Shown: positions 49,075 to 58,430, numbered from the stretch's first letter. The stretch: DNA of 64,000 bases from CAJXSN01 sp947492235 (GCF_042492175.1 NZ_CP170453.1:496001-560000), one strand, 5' to 3'. Notes: generated by a model from the sequence alone, not told the origin. Numbers and translations: made by a program.

Positions 49075-50460
49075 ATGAACACTGCAACGCAAGCCCCGGC
49101 AACAACGCTCCCCGACGCCAAGAAGGTCGGCATGGTCTCGCTCGGCTGCCCCAAGGCGCTGGTCGATTCCGAACGCATCCTCACCCGGCTGCGGGCGGAC
49201 GGGTATGCGATGAGCGCCGATTATGCAGGTGCGGATGTGGTGCTGGTCAACACATGCGGTTTCCTCGACTCTGCCAAGGAAGAGAGCCTTGCCGCGATTG
49301 GCGAGGCGATTGCCGAAAACGGGCGCGTCATCGTGACCGGCTGCATGGGCGACGAAGCAGATGCCATCCGCGCCGCCCATCCGCAGGTGCTGGCGGTGAC
49401 CGGTGCGCATCAATACGAGCAGGTGGTCGAGGCGGTGCACGAGCACGCGCCGCCTTCGCAGGGGCCATATGTGGACCTCATCCCACAACCCGACATCAAG
49501 CTGACCCCGCGCCATTACAGCTATCTGAAAATTTCGGAGGGCTGCAACCATTCCTGTTCGTTCTGCATCATTCCCGACTTGCGCGGGAAGCTGGCCAGCC
49601 GGCGGATCGATGCGGTGCTGCGCGAAGCGGAGAAGCTGGTCGCGGCGGGCACGCGCGAATTGCTGGTGATCAGTCAGGACACCAGCGCTTACGGGGTCGA
49701 TACTCGGCACGAGACGCGGATGTGGAAGGGCCGCGAAACCCGCGCTCACATGACCGATCTGGCGCGTGAGCTGGGCCGGCTCGACATCGGGAACGGCTCG
49801 CCCCCCTGGGTCCGCCTGCACTATGTCTACCCCTACCCGCATGTCGATGCGGTGATCCCGTTGATGGCGGAGGGGCTGCTCACACCCTATCTCGATATCC
49901 CGTTCCAGCATGCCAGCCCGTCTGTGCTCAAGCGCATGAAGCGGCCCGCAAATGAAGCCAAGGTGCTCGAACGCCTGAAGAGCTGGCGCGATATCTGCCC
50001 CGACATCGCCGTGCGCTCCAGCTTCGTGGTCGGCTTCCCCGGCGAGACGGAGGACGATTTCCAATATCTGTGCGACTGGCTGGAAGAAGCGCAGCTCGAC
50101 CGCGTGGGCGCATTCCGCTTCGAGCCGGTCGAGGGCGCGCAGGCCAATGCCCTGCCCGATCCCGTGCCTGAGGCTCTGAAGGAAGAACGATACGCCCGGC
50201 TGATGGAACTGACCGCCCGGATCAGCGCCGAAAAACTGGCAGCGAAGGTGGGACGGACCCTGCCGGTCATCATCGACGAAGTGGGCGAACCCGACGAAGA
50301 TGGCGATATCGGTGCGACTGGTCGCAGCCAAGCCGATGCGCCGGAAATCGACGGAGCGGTGTATTTGCGCAATGTCGCCGCCACGCTGGCCGCTGGCGAT
50401 ATCATCGATGTGACGATCGAAGACGCCGACGCCCACGATCTGTTCGGCGTGCCCGTCTAA
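49075..50460 (+). CDS. rimO: Ribosomal protein S12 methylthiotransferase RimO
   Basis: 461 residues. The N-terminal UPF0004 domain has the auxiliary cluster Cys residues in SLGCPKALVDSE, NTCGFLDSAKEE and GCMGDEAD. The radical-SAM cluster is CNHSCSFC (CxxxCxxC). The C-terminal TRAM domain covers about 385-460. It adds a methylthio group to Asp89 of S12. RimO rather than MiaB because of LGCPKALVDSE. Confidence 0.97.
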   Translation: MNTATQAPATTLPDAKKVGMVSLGCPKALVDSERILTRLRADGYAMSADYAGADVVLVNTCGFLDSAKEESLAAIGEAIAENGRVIVTGCMGDEADAIRAAHPQVLAVTGAHQYEQVVEAVHEHAPPSQGPYVDLIPQPDIKLTPRHYSYLKISEGCNHSCSFCIIPDLRGKLASRRIDAVLREAEKLVAAGTRELLVISQDTSAYGVDTRHETRMWKGRETRAHMTDLARELGRLDIGNGSPPWVRLHYVYPYPHVDAVIPLMAEGLLTPYLDIPFQHASPSVLKRMKRPANEAKVLERLKSWRDICPDIAVRSSFVVGFPGETEDDFQYLCDWLEEAQLDRVGAFRFEPVEGAQANALPDPVPEALKEERYARLMELTARISAEKLAAKVGRTLPVIIDEVGEPDEDGDIGATGRSQADAPEIDGAVYLRNVAATLAAGDIIDVTIEDADAHDLFGVPV

Positions 50461-50472
50461 GCTCGCCCCGGA

Positions 50473-52137
50473 TCACTCGGCGGCAATCGCCCGCACCCGC
50501 GCCCATGCAATCTCCGGCTGATCAAGCAGCAGGAAACTGCCGGCATCGGGCACGAATTCAGGCTCCGCAAAGCCGAATGCGTCGCACGCTTTGTGCGCGA
50601 GTTCAGCGCTCGTGGTGGCATCCTCGGACCCGTAGATCATGTGCACGGGCACCTGAATGTTCCTGCACAAAGGGCTCCAGTCGGCGGCCCAGTTGAGCAT
50701 CGTATCGACAAGGCCGGTGAACCGCCCGCGCACGACATAGCTGGCCGAACTGCGCAGCAGACTGACCATTGCGGGGCTTTGCATACTGGCCAGCTCCCGC
50801 TCGCAGCCCTGATAAAACTCCTGCACGAACCGGTGGAATTCGCCGGTCCCGATGGTCGCCAGCATGGCGCGCATATAGATTTTCGCAAAGGCCGGCGCGA
50901 TGCGGACAAGCCGCAACTGTTTCCTGTGGGCCTTACGCAGCATCACCATCCCCTCGGCATCGTAAATCGGCACGAAGGCACCTAGGCCGACAGCCGCTTT
51001 CAGCCGCGCGGGATGCCCCTGGGCAAAGGCAAACATATAGGGCGCACCGGCATGGGTGGTGACCGCGGTGCATTGGTCCACATCCAGATGGTCCAGAAAT
51101 CCCGGCAGCCTGTCGGCAAAATCTTCCGGCGTCTTGTGCCCTTGAACGGTTCCGGTCGTATCGCCGTGAAACGGCCTCCACGGCACGATTATCCTGAGGC
51201 CGTTTTCGGCTGCAATTTGCGCCAGAGGTTCGGTCAGCAGCGCGCCTTCGATCGGATGGAAGAACAGCACCGGCGCGCCCGACGGATCACCGTATTCCTC
51301 CCATCCGATGACCTGACCATCGCCCGATTGCCACAGATTCTGACAGCGATGCACATCGACCCACACGCTTTCCGGCGGCAATTCCAGCGAATGGAGGAAG
51401 CCCGCATAAAGCAGCAGCAGATCTTCCTTGGAATTGATCGATAGCTTGCGCTGGAGCGCCTTTAGCTGGTTGCGCGCCGTGCCGAGGGACCGGCCGCGCA
51501 GATCGGCGAACTGGCGCACCGTCCCGCCGCCGACCATATGCTTGACCAGCGCGATTTCCGTTTCCGTGAGGTTCAGCGCCTCGCGGAAAGCCTTACCGCT
51601 CCGTTCGCTCCAGCGCAGACGAACCGCGTCGAACGCGATGACATTTCTTTCTCGCGCCCGCGCCGCGCGGACCGTGAACCACCGCCCGCTTTCATCGTCC
51701 GGATCGGTGAACAGCCGGATGAACTCACCGTCCTTCTGCTCCTCCAGTGCCTTCATGCGCTCACGATCGGCGGAGTAGGTCGCGGGATCGAATAGCCACT
51801 CCGGGGCTGCCTCGTTCTTTGCCGGGACGTGCTTTTCGAACACCATGGGATTGGCGAAAACAACGCGAAAATTGCGATCCAGCGCCAGATCGCAATTGGG
51901 CCGGTCCGATGGCTGGGTGTCCAGCGTGCCGTAATCGACCTGGTCGTTGGGATAGACGTTTTCCAGAATGTCGGCGGCATTGCTGAAATGCATCTCTGCC
52001 GTCTCGCCCAAAGCGCCTGCTTCCCGGCCAACTTGCGCCAATTCCTCCAGCAGATCGACCGCGTCTCCCGGCTGCGAAATAACCGAATAAGCGCGCGCCA
52101 GCACCGCTTCCAGATCGGGTTCAGCCTTGCTTGACAT
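50473..52137 (-). CDS. LuxR-type HTH regulator fused to an apparently inactive alpha/beta-hydrolase domain
   Basis: 554 residues. Residues 80-175 look PAS-like (DLALDRNFRVVFANPMVFEK, RWFTVRAARARERNVIAFDA). A LuxR-like helix-turn-helix spans about 185-245 (LNLTETEIALVKHMVGGGTV, RGRSLGTARNQLKALQRKLS). Residues 265-554 are an alpha/beta-hydrolase fold. Its nucleophile elbow reads T360-T-H362-A-G364, with no Ser, Cys or Asp, and the position of the catalytic His is Ser534 (DAGSFLLLDQPE); only the acid Asp506 (YGSEDATTS) remains. It may therefore bind rather than cleave a ligand and regulate DNA binding. Converges with rimO, 12 bp apart. Confidence 0.85.
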   Translation of the reverse strand: MSSKAEPDLEAVLARAYSVISQPGDAVDLLEELAQVGREAGALGETAEMHFSNAADILENVYPNDQVDYGTLDTQPSDRPNCDLALDRNFRVVFANPMVFEKHVPAKNEAAPEWLFDPATYSADRERMKALEEQKDGEFIRLFTDPDDESGRWFTVRAARARERNVIAFDAVRLRWSERSGKAFREALNLTETEIALVKHMVGGGTVRQFADLRGRSLGTARNQLKALQRKLSINSKEDLLLLYAGFLHSLELPPESVWVDVHRCQNLWQSGDGQVIGWEEYGDPSGAPVLFFHPIEGALLTEPLAQIAAENGLRIIVPWRPFHGDTTGTVQGHKTPEDFADRLPGFLDHLDVDQCTAVTTHAGAPYMFAFAQGHPARLKAAVGLGAFVPIYDAEGMVMLRKAHRKQLRLVRIAPAFAKIYMRAMLATIGTGEFHRFVQEFYQGCERELASMQSPAMVSLLRSSASYVVRGRFTGLVDTMLNWAADWSPLCRNIQVPVHMIYGSEDATTSAELAHKACDAFGFAEPEFVPDAGSFLLLDQPEIAWARVRAIAAE

Positions 52138-52249
52138 GGCAGATCTCCAAAGGGCGGGTGCGGCAGATACAGCGCATGCGGGGCTGCTTGTGGGGGATTA
52201 GAACTTGCGGGGCAATAATCGCCTGCGAAAAGCGCTGCAATTCAACGGG

Positions 52250-52280
52250 AAAAGGGCGTGCCATGGAGACACGCCCTTCC
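52250..52280 (-). terminator. Rho-independent terminator of the Cys-repeat protein gene
   Basis: Minus strand: AAGGGCGTG, 9-nt loop, CACGCCCTT, then TTCCC. About 35 bp past the stop. The U-run is weak. Confidence 0.65.
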
Positions 52281-52312
52281 CTTGGGGTCGCCTGGGTCGC
52301 AGACAGACAACC

Positions 52313-52618
52313 TTACTTGATGCAGTATTTCATCGACGTCTTCAGGCCGCTGGGGCAGCTGCCATTGCGCACTTCGGCATAGTCACCGCTGTCGCCGACG
52401 CAGTATTTCTGCGAGGATTTGAAGCCGCTGGGGCAGCTGCCGACCTTGACGATGGCGACATCGCCATTGGTCGAAACGCAGCTGGAACCGCTCGATTTGA
52501 AGCCTGTCGGGCAGGAGCCGTTCTTGGGCACTTCCGTGCTGCTGGACTGGGCCATGGCGGCCTGCGGCATGGTGCCGACAGTCAGGGCTGCGGCGAGCGT
52601 GAGGATGCGGTATTTCAT
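52313..52618 (-). CDS. Small secreted protein with three Cys-pair repeats
   Basis: 101 residues. Signal peptide at 1-23 (ILTLAAALTVGTMPQAAMA-QS). The mature part has three tandem units: GSCPTGFKSSGSSC, GSCPSGFKSSQKYC and GSCPSGLKTSMKYC, each with two Cys, about 22 residues apart. Disulfides within each unit are likely after export. The units resemble no domain I can name. The ATG at 52618 follows GGAGAATTCC. It ends in a terminator-like hairpin. Confidence 0.8.
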   Translation of the reverse strand: MKYRILTLAAALTVGTMPQAAMAQSSSTEVPKNGSCPTGFKSSGSSCVSTNGDVAIVKVGSCPSGFKSSQKYCVGDSGDYAEVRNGSCPSGLKTSMKYCIK

Positions 52619-52747
52619 CTGGAATTCTCCGTATCGATCCCGGATTTCGGGAAACTGGGTGGGGCGCACCGGCGGGGGTCAGTCGTGCCGATGCGCCCTG
52701 TCTCGCCGGAGGGATCGCTATCCGGCGCTACGCGATGTTGAGCGGAA

Positions 52748-53614
52748 TTACGGGCGGCCGACCGGGCCGCGGCGATAGGTGAACGCCACCAGGCTCTGGC
52801 CGGTTTTCTCGTTGTAATGCTGACAATAGAAATCCGTACCGCCCTTGTCGGTGTGCAATTCGGGCATGTTGAAGGTGATCATCGACCGGCCGCGCGATTC
52901 AAGATGCTTGTCATAGGCCGCGCCGCGATCCGAATTGCGGCCGCTGGCGGTGGGTGTGTAGCCCAGCGAGTGGCCGGTATGGAGCATGACGTGCTGGCCG
53001 CTGTAATTGTTGGTGCGGGGCGCGTTGGTGTTGTCGAGCTGCTCGCTGCCATCGAATGATATGCATTGGAGTGCATAGTCGTATTTGTTGTATTTGGCCG
53101 TATCGACCTCGAGATACACCACCTCGCCCGAGCCCATGCCCGGCAGCACGCAGCCATTCGACGGGGAGACAGGCTCACGCTCGATCAGGCCGCTGCGCGT
53201 TTCGGTGCTCAGCCCTTTGGAGAAGGTGTAGTCGCGGGCAACTGCAACAAATGCGTTACCCAGACCGGTGTTGGCGCACTGTGTCATGCTGGCATATTTG
53301 GCCGGAGCCGCGCCGGGGCGCCCCAGATAGTCCCCCCGGCTGGCCGTTCTGGGGTAGTTCGATCCGGCTGTTGTTCCGACATAGCCGCCAGTTGCTGCGC
53401 TTGCTGCGCCGCGAAGCACGGAGCGCCCCTTGGTGCGCTTTGCTTCTTTCACAGCGCGGTCGGCGCGCTCCACGTCTTTGGCGGCATTTTCTACTTTCTT
53501 AGCTGCTTTTTTGAGACCGCTAAACGGTCCTTCGGCTGCCTGGGCGCTCGTGCCGAGGGTGACTGTGGTGGAAGCAAGCGCAATGCCTGCGGCGGCGATA
53601 ATCAGGTTTTTCAT
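52748..53614 (-). CDS. Secreted protein of unknown function with an amphipathic helical lead
   Basis: 288 residues. Signal peptide at 1-26 (LIIAAAGIALASTTVTLGTS, cleavage near AQA-AE). Residues 30-65 are a highly charged helix (LKKAAKKVENAAKDVERADR), like coiled-coil or H1-like segments. Then a mixed region with Cys residues in MTQCANTGLG, SNGCVLPG, LQCISFDG and FYCQHYNE, probably disulfide-bonded. The ATG at 53614 follows AGGGATCG. I do not recognise a family. Same orientation as the Cys-repeat gene but 129 bp away. Confidence 0.7.
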   Translation of the reverse strand: MKNLIIAAAGIALASTTVTLGTSAQAAEGPFSGLKKAAKKVENAAKDVERADRAVKEAKRTKGRSVLRGAASAATGGYVGTTAGSNYPRTASRGDYLGRPGAAPAKYASMTQCANTGLGNAFVAVARDYTFSKGLSTETRSGLIEREPVSPSNGCVLPGMGSGEVVYLEVDTAKYNKYDYALQCISFDGSEQLDNTNAPRTNNYSGQHVMLHTGHSLGYTPTASGRNSDRGAAYDKHLESRGRSMITFNMPELHTDKGGTDFYCQHYNEKTGQSLVAFTYRRGPVGRP

Positions 53615-53784
53615 GTTCGATCCCTTGAACTGTAGGTTGCAATAAGGACCGGATACGGGCGGCATCAGCGGCGCTGAATATCCCACATGGTACAAAGGGA
53701 TACAAAATCAGCAGATTATTTTGCGGTTGCGATTAAACTTGCCACGGGCGGAAACCTTCCACGGGTGGCAACCGTATCCCCACC

Positions 53785-54585
53785 ATGCCTCTCGCCATTG
53801 ACGTCTCCTTCGCCTTTCAGGCCGACCAGCCAACCGATGTGCTGCTGCATTTCGAAGGGGCGATGATTCCCGAGCAGAACCATCTGCGCCATCACACCGA
53901 CCTGTCGCCAAGCCCGCATATCGCGCGGCTTCCGGCGCAGGATGCGATTGGCGAACGCGTGTGGATTCGCGCGGAGGGCCGCTTTGAAGTGGGCTACAGC
54001 GCCGAGGTCGCGGTTGATCGCCTGCTTACGCCCCTGGGTGGTCTACGCCAGATGGACCCGCACACTCTGCCCGAAGATACGATCAAATATCTGTTCGACA
54101 GCCGCTATTGCGCGGCGGGCCAGTTCCATTCGTTCGTGGATGACGAATTTGGCGACCTGACGGGCGGCAAGCTGATACTGGCGATCCATGACTGGGTTGC
54201 GGACCATTTCACCTATGTGCCCGGGGCCAGCGGACCCAATACGACCGCGCTGGACAGTTTTGTGGAGCGGCGGGGCATTTGCCGCGATTATTCGCATGTC
54301 ATAGTTACCCTCGCCCGCGCATCGGGCATTCCCGCGCGGTTTGTCAGCTGCTTTGCACCCGGTGTCACTCCGCAGGATTTCCACGCCGTGGCCGAGGTGT
54401 TTCTGGAAGACACCACCACGCCGGGCGGCGGGGCGTGGTATCTGGTGGATGCGACGGGCATGGCCGAGCCGGCCGATATCGTGAAGATCGGCGTGGGCCG
54501 CGATGCCGCCGATGTCAGCTTCATGACCAGTTTCGGTCTGACCGAATTTCTGGAGAAGACCGTCAGCGTCAAACAGACCGGCTAA
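53785..54585 (+). CDS. Transglutaminase-like cysteine peptidase family protein
   Basis: 266 residues without a signal peptide. An N-terminal beta domain (bacterial transglutaminase-like N-terminal) covers 1-100. The catalytic triad is Cys166 (RRGICRDYSHV), His200 (DFHAVAEVF) and Asp222 (WYLVDATG). Such proteins act as peptidases or cross-linkers; some neighbours in other genomes are circularly permuted ATP-grasp and alpha-E genes, but not here. The stretch before the ATG has no strong Shine-Dalgarno. Confidence 0.88.
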   Translation: MPLAIDVSFAFQADQPTDVLLHFEGAMIPEQNHLRHHTDLSPSPHIARLPAQDAIGERVWIRAEGRFEVGYSAEVAVDRLLTPLGGLRQMDPHTLPEDTIKYLFDSRYCAAGQFHSFVDDEFGDLTGGKLILAIHDWVADHFTYVPGASGPNTTALDSFVERRGICRDYSHVIVTLARASGIPARFVSCFAPGVTPQDFHAVAEVFLEDTTTPGGGAWYLVDATGMAEPADIVKIGVGRDAADVSFMTSFGLTEFLEKTVSVKQTG

Positions 54586-54650
54586 AACCGCCGCCTGAAT
54601 AGCTATCCGCCGGGCTGGTGGACATGGCCCTGCACTGGTATCCGAACCTG

Positions 54651-55310
54651 ATGAGCACCACCGACAATAGCCCCACGCCCGGGCATCGGAACATCGCCGA
54701 CCTGATGCAGGACGCGCCCGTCATCCCGGTCATTGTGATCGACGATGTGCGGCAGGCGGTCCCGCTGGCCGAGGCGCTGGTGAAAGGCGGCCTGCGCGTG
54801 CTGGAAGTCACCTTGCGCACCGATGCCGCGCTGGACGCGATCCGGGCCATGAAATCGGTCGAGGGCGCGATTGTCGGGGCCGGCACGGTGACCGGCCAGC
54901 ACGATCTGGCAGCAGCGCTCGATGCCGGCAGCGAATTCATCGTCTCCCCGGGACTGACCGAGCCACTGGCCAAGGCAGCCGTGCGCGAAGGCGTACCGTT
55001 CCTCCCCGGCGTCGCCAATGCCGGTGACATCATGCGCGGGCTGGATCTGGGGCTCGATCATTTCAAGTTCTTTCCAGCGATGGCAGCAGGAGGCTTGCCC
55101 GCATTGAAAGCCCTCGCCGCGCCGTTTCACCAATGCCGGTTCTGCCCCACAGGCGGGATCGGGCCGGACAATGTGGCGGACTGGCTCGCCTTCGATCCCG
55201 TCCTGTGCGTGGGCGGCAGCTGGGTCTGCGCTCCGAAAACCGACAGCGGATCGCCCGATTACATCGCGATTGCCGAAACCGCGCGTCAGGCGGCCAATCT
55301 GGCGCGTTAA
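54651..55310 (+). CDS. eda: KHG/KDPG aldolase
   Basis: 219 residues from the ATG at 54651; in-frame starts at 54618 (GTG) and 54624 (ATG) are alternatives. Splits 2-keto-3-deoxy-6-phosphogluconate into pyruvate and glyceraldehyde-3-phosphate in the Entner-Doudoroff pathway. The active-site Glu52 is in RVLEVTLRT and the Schiff-base Lys139 in DHFKFFPA. CPTGGIGPDNVADWL and GGSWVC complete the phosphate site. edd, zwf and pgl are not in the window. Confidence 0.92.
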   Translation: MSTTDNSPTPGHRNIADLMQDAPVIPVIVIDDVRQAVPLAEALVKGGLRVLEVTLRTDAALDAIRAMKSVEGAIVGAGTVTGQHDLAAALDAGSEFIVSPGLTEPLAKAAVREGVPFLPGVANAGDIMRGLDLGLDHFKFFPAMAAGGLPALKALAAPFHQCRFCPTGGIGPDNVADWLAFDPVLCVGGSWVCAPKTDSGSPDYIAIAETARQAANLAR

Positions 55311-55394
55311 CTTTTGGCGATTGGGCGTCTCGCCACGGGACGCAGGCCTGCAGCACACTGGCGCGAGGCCGAAAATTGCGACATATCCGTGGGC

Positions 55395-56213
55395 ATGACA
55401 CCGATGCTCAAATGGATTGGCGGCGCGACCGCCGCAACGCTTCTGGTCTTTGGCGGGGCAACCCTTGCTGGATCTATGATGGAAACACCTGCCCCAATTG
55501 CGGCCGATCCGATGGACACGGCCCCTGCAATCGCGGCGATGGATACTGCGATTCCGGTCGACGAGGCGATGCTTTCGGCAGACGGCGCGACAATCGAGGC
55601 GATCTCGGACGAGGAAATGCCGCTGGACGCCGACACTGGCGACATGGCCGACACTGACACTGCGGATATGGCCACCGCCGCATCAGCCGACGCCGCACCC
55701 GGTCAGGCCAGCGGCCAGGCGCGCCTTCAGCAGGCAAGCCAGAACAGCGAAGAATTCCGGGTCAAATCCATTCTGCCGATCAACGGCCCCATCAAATATG
55801 GCGAGTGGCACTGGAACACCGATCGCGCACCGGCCAATGGCAAGATCGTCATGACCGTGGACCTCGATGCACGGGTCATCTCGGTCTTTAAGGGCGGGCA
55901 TGAAATCGGCGCATCTGCGGTGCTGCTGGGCACGGACAAGCACCCGACCCCGCTGGGCACCTTCCCAATCCGCTACAAGATGCGGCACAATGTGTCGGAG
56001 AAGTACGACAATGCCCCGATGCCATACTCCATGTTTCTGACATCGGACGGCATCGCGCTGCACGGCTCCGACGTTCAGAACGGCTATGCCAGCCATGGCT
56101 GTGTGGGCATGCCTGACGATTTTGCGGCCAAGGTCTTCGCGGTGGCGAAGAAGGGCGACAAGGTCATCATCACCCGCGGCGAAACGCTCAGCATGGGCGA
56201 GCAGATCCTCTAA
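55395..56213 (+). CDS. L,D-transpeptidase (YkuD family)
   Basis: 272 residues. One N-terminal membrane segment or signal (WIGGATAATLLVFGGATLAG, about 6-25). An acidic, Asp/Ala-rich linker of about 80 residues (DEEMPLDADTGDMADTDTAD) precedes the catalytic domain. The YkuD motif is HGSDVQNGYASHGCVGM with Cys236. It cross-links peptidoglycan stem peptides by 3-3 bonds or attaches proteins. The start at 55395 (MTPMLKW) is preferred; the frame is open to a TTG at 55314. Confidence 0.9.
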   Translation: MTPMLKWIGGATAATLLVFGGATLAGSMMETPAPIAADPMDTAPAIAAMDTAIPVDEAMLSADGATIEAISDEEMPLDADTGDMADTDTADMATAASADAAPGQASGQARLQQASQNSEEFRVKSILPINGPIKYGEWHWNTDRAPANGKIVMTVDLDARVISVFKGGHEIGASAVLLGTDKHPTPLGTFPIRYKMRHNVSEKYDNAPMPYSMFLTSDGIALHGSDVQNGYASHGCVGMPDDFAAKVFAVAKKGDKVIITRGETLSMGEQIL

Positions 56214-56235
56214 GGCGCTCGTACGGTGGCGGGCA

Positions 56236-57258
56236 CTAGAATTCGCCCGCTTTGCGTGGCGGTTCGGTCTGGAAATGCCACGCGTCGCACGAGGTGGAAG
56301 CATCCTTGTGATGCATGGCGCGCTTCGCCAGCACTCCACCTAGAGACGCCGCTTTGCCTGCCTTCAATTGCGCGGTCATGCGCGCCACTGCCGAGCGATC
56401 GGGCGCTGCGCCAAAGTCTTTCAGGATCATCCGGACGACCTCGATCTCGATCAGGTCCGGATGGCCCCAGTGGAAGTAAACGCTCCCGTCGCCCTGCCGA
56501 AATGTGAACCGGTTGCGGACACTGATCGCGGTCTCCCTAATTGCATACTCAGCATCGGCCAAATGCCGCGCGCTGTGCGCCATGGCCAGCGGGTCCAGCC
56601 AATCCGCTTCGGCAATCGCTTTGCGGATACGCACGCGGTCGTAATGCTCGTCTTCGTTCGAGGGATCGCGCGCTGGAGCCAGCCCTGCGCCCGACACAAT
56701 CTGCGCCAGCTCGGCCCGTCTCCAGCCCAATAGCGGGCGCACCAGTATTCCTTCCAGCGGGGGATCATTGACGCCGTACCAGCTTCGCGGACGCACGCCC
56801 GCCAGACCTTGCAGCCCCGCACCGCGATTAAGGCGCATCAGCAAAGTTTCCGCCTGATCATCAGCATGGTGAGCCGTGGCAATGGCGCCAATATTCTCGG
56901 CAGCCAGTGCAGCAAACATGGCATCGTAGCGTGCCCGCCGGGCCCGGTCTTGCAGATTGCCGGTGCCGAGATTGACCGTCAGCCTATGACAGGGAATGCC
57001 GAGATCGGCGCATATGCCGGCCACCAACTCCACTTCGTCCGCGCTTTCGGGCCGCAATTGGTGATCGACACTGGCCACGACAATCCGTCCGGGCAGCGCG
57101 GCATGGGCCAGCAGCAGCAGCGCTAGGCTGTCCGCCCCGCCCGATACGGCGAGGCCCAGATGGGTGCCGTCATGCTCCGGAGTGCGGTCTTCCAGCGGCC
57201 AGACGTCCAGCAGGTCGGCGCGAAACCGCTCGACCTGCCCGGCCGAGGGCGCAGTCAC
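56236..57258 (-). CDS. tilS: tRNA(Ile)-lysidine synthase TilS
   Basis: 340 residues. The PP-loop ATP site is LAVSGGADSLALLLLA (Ser39-Ser44). It also has the conserved ATAHHADDQAETLLMRL and GAGLQGLAGV. It turns C34 of tRNA-Ile(CAU) into lysidine so that it reads AUA. The cpoB-like gene lies directly upstream with 1 bp between stop and start; this pair with ftsH is common in alphaproteobacteria. ftsH is not next to it here. Confidence 0.95.
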   Translation of the reverse strand: MTAPSAGQVERFRADLLDVWPLEDRTPEHDGTHLGLAVSGGADSLALLLLAHAALPGRIVVASVDHQLRPESADEVELVAGICADLGIPCHRLTVNLGTGNLQDRARRARYDAMFAALAAENIGAIATAHHADDQAETLLMRLNRGAGLQGLAGVRPRSWYGVNDPPLEGILVRPLLGWRRAELAQIVSGAGLAPARDPSNEDEHYDRVRIRKAIAEADWLDPLAMAHSARHLADAEYAIRETAISVRNRFTFRQGDGSVYFHWGHPDLIEIEVVRMILKDFGAAPDRSAVARMTAQLKAGKAASLGGVLAKRAMHHKDASTSCDAWHFQTEPPRKAGEF

Positions 57259-57259
57259 G

Positions 57260-58243
57260 TCAATTGGAACAGGTCACCTTGGCGCGGTTGGCCTCGTACT
57301 GGCTCTGCAAGCGGCCTGCTGCGACCGCCGGATAGCTCTCGCCAAATTCAGCGAGCGCGATGCAGGCGCGGTTGGTGTCGTTCATCGCGATCATCGCCTC
57401 GGCCAGATAAAGCAGGCTGTCGGGCGAGCGGGCCGCATTGCGGTCGGCCTGATAATTGTTGAGGAACCACGGCGCCGCTTCGCGCGGCTTGCCATCGTCG
57501 AGATAGGCCCGGCCCAGCAGATTGCGGCCATAGGTGGTGCGCCAATGGCTCGGATATTTCTCCACGAACATCGTCAACTGCTGCTGCGCTTCGGGGTAGA
57601 AGCCGGCGTTCCAGAGGCGGAAGCCGTAGGAATATTCGTCATCCGCTGCATCATCGGTTTTGGGTTTCGCGATGGCCTGCACTGCGGCGAGCCGGCTTGC
57701 ACTGGGGCCACTGCTTGCCGCGGCGGGCGTAGCTGCCTGAGCGGGAGCAGCGGCGGAAGCACCGCCAGTCATCGCCAGAAGATTGTTACCTGAGGAAGAT
57801 CCGGTGGTGGTGGAAGTCGAACTGGCCGGTGCCGGTGTCGGCGTTGGAGCAGAAGTGCCAGCGGCCGCGACAGCCGTGCCGCCACCTTCCAGCGCAGCCA
57901 TCCGGGTATTCAGCCCCTGCAGCATATTGTTGTTCACTTCGACCTGACCCGTGAGGCTCTGCAGCGAGGCTTCCATGGCATCGAGCCGCGCCAGAATATC
58001 GGTGAGTGCGGTGGTCGAAGGCGTTCCGGCTGCCGCAGTGCTGGGCGCGGCGGTGCCGCCGATTTCCGGCTCGAAATAGCGGCCATCCCCGCCCGGGAAC
58101 ACGCGCCGTTGCAGCGCGCTCACTTCCGCTTCCAATTTGCGGATGCGCGCCTGTTCGTCGTTCTGCGCGAAGCTGGGGGTCGCAGGCACCAGCAATGCGG
58201 CCCCTACAGCGGCGGACATCAGGTGACGGGCGGCAATCTTCAT
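57260..58243 (-). CDS. cpoB: Cell division coordinator CpoB/YbgF-like TPR protein
   Basis: 327 residues. Signal peptide at 1-26 (AVGAALLVPATPSFA). N-terminal coiled coil at about 30-100 (RIRKLEAEVSALQRRVF, LTDILARLDAMEASLQSLTG). A long Ala/Thr/Ser/Pro-rich linker follows. C-terminal TPRs at about 200-320 (FRLWNAGFYPEAQQQLTMFV, GRNLLGRAYLDDGKPREAAP). It normally works with Tol-Pal at the septum; pal is not in the window. The ATG at 58243 matches the signal peptide. Confidence 0.9.
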   Translation of the reverse strand: MKIAARHLMSAAVGAALLVPATPSFAQNDEQARIRKLEAEVSALQRRVFPGGDGRYFEPEIGGTAAPSTAAAGTPSTTALTDILARLDAMEASLQSLTGQVEVNNNMLQGLNTRMAALEGGGTAVAAAGTSAPTPTPAPASSTSTTTGSSSGNNLLAMTGGASAAAPAQAATPAAASSGPSASRLAAVQAIAKPKTDDAADDEYSYGFRLWNAGFYPEAQQQLTMFVEKYPSHWRTTYGRNLLGRAYLDDGKPREAAPWFLNNYQADRNAARSPDSLLYLAEAMIAMNDTNRACIALAEFGESYPAVAAGRLQSQYEANRAKVTCSN

Positions 58244-58430
58244 GCGGGGGCTCCTGTGACTCATCTTTCGACCATGCCCGGGCGCGGTCGAACCACGAAT
58301 GAACGAATGGGCGGATATGCCCTTTCAGGATTACGCAGCGTGCCGCCCGTGTCTATGGTTAATGGCCCGATATCCGTGGAAATGCGTGCGGCCAAGGGTC
58401 AGCCGCCACGCCGCGCGGGATTGCAGGGAA

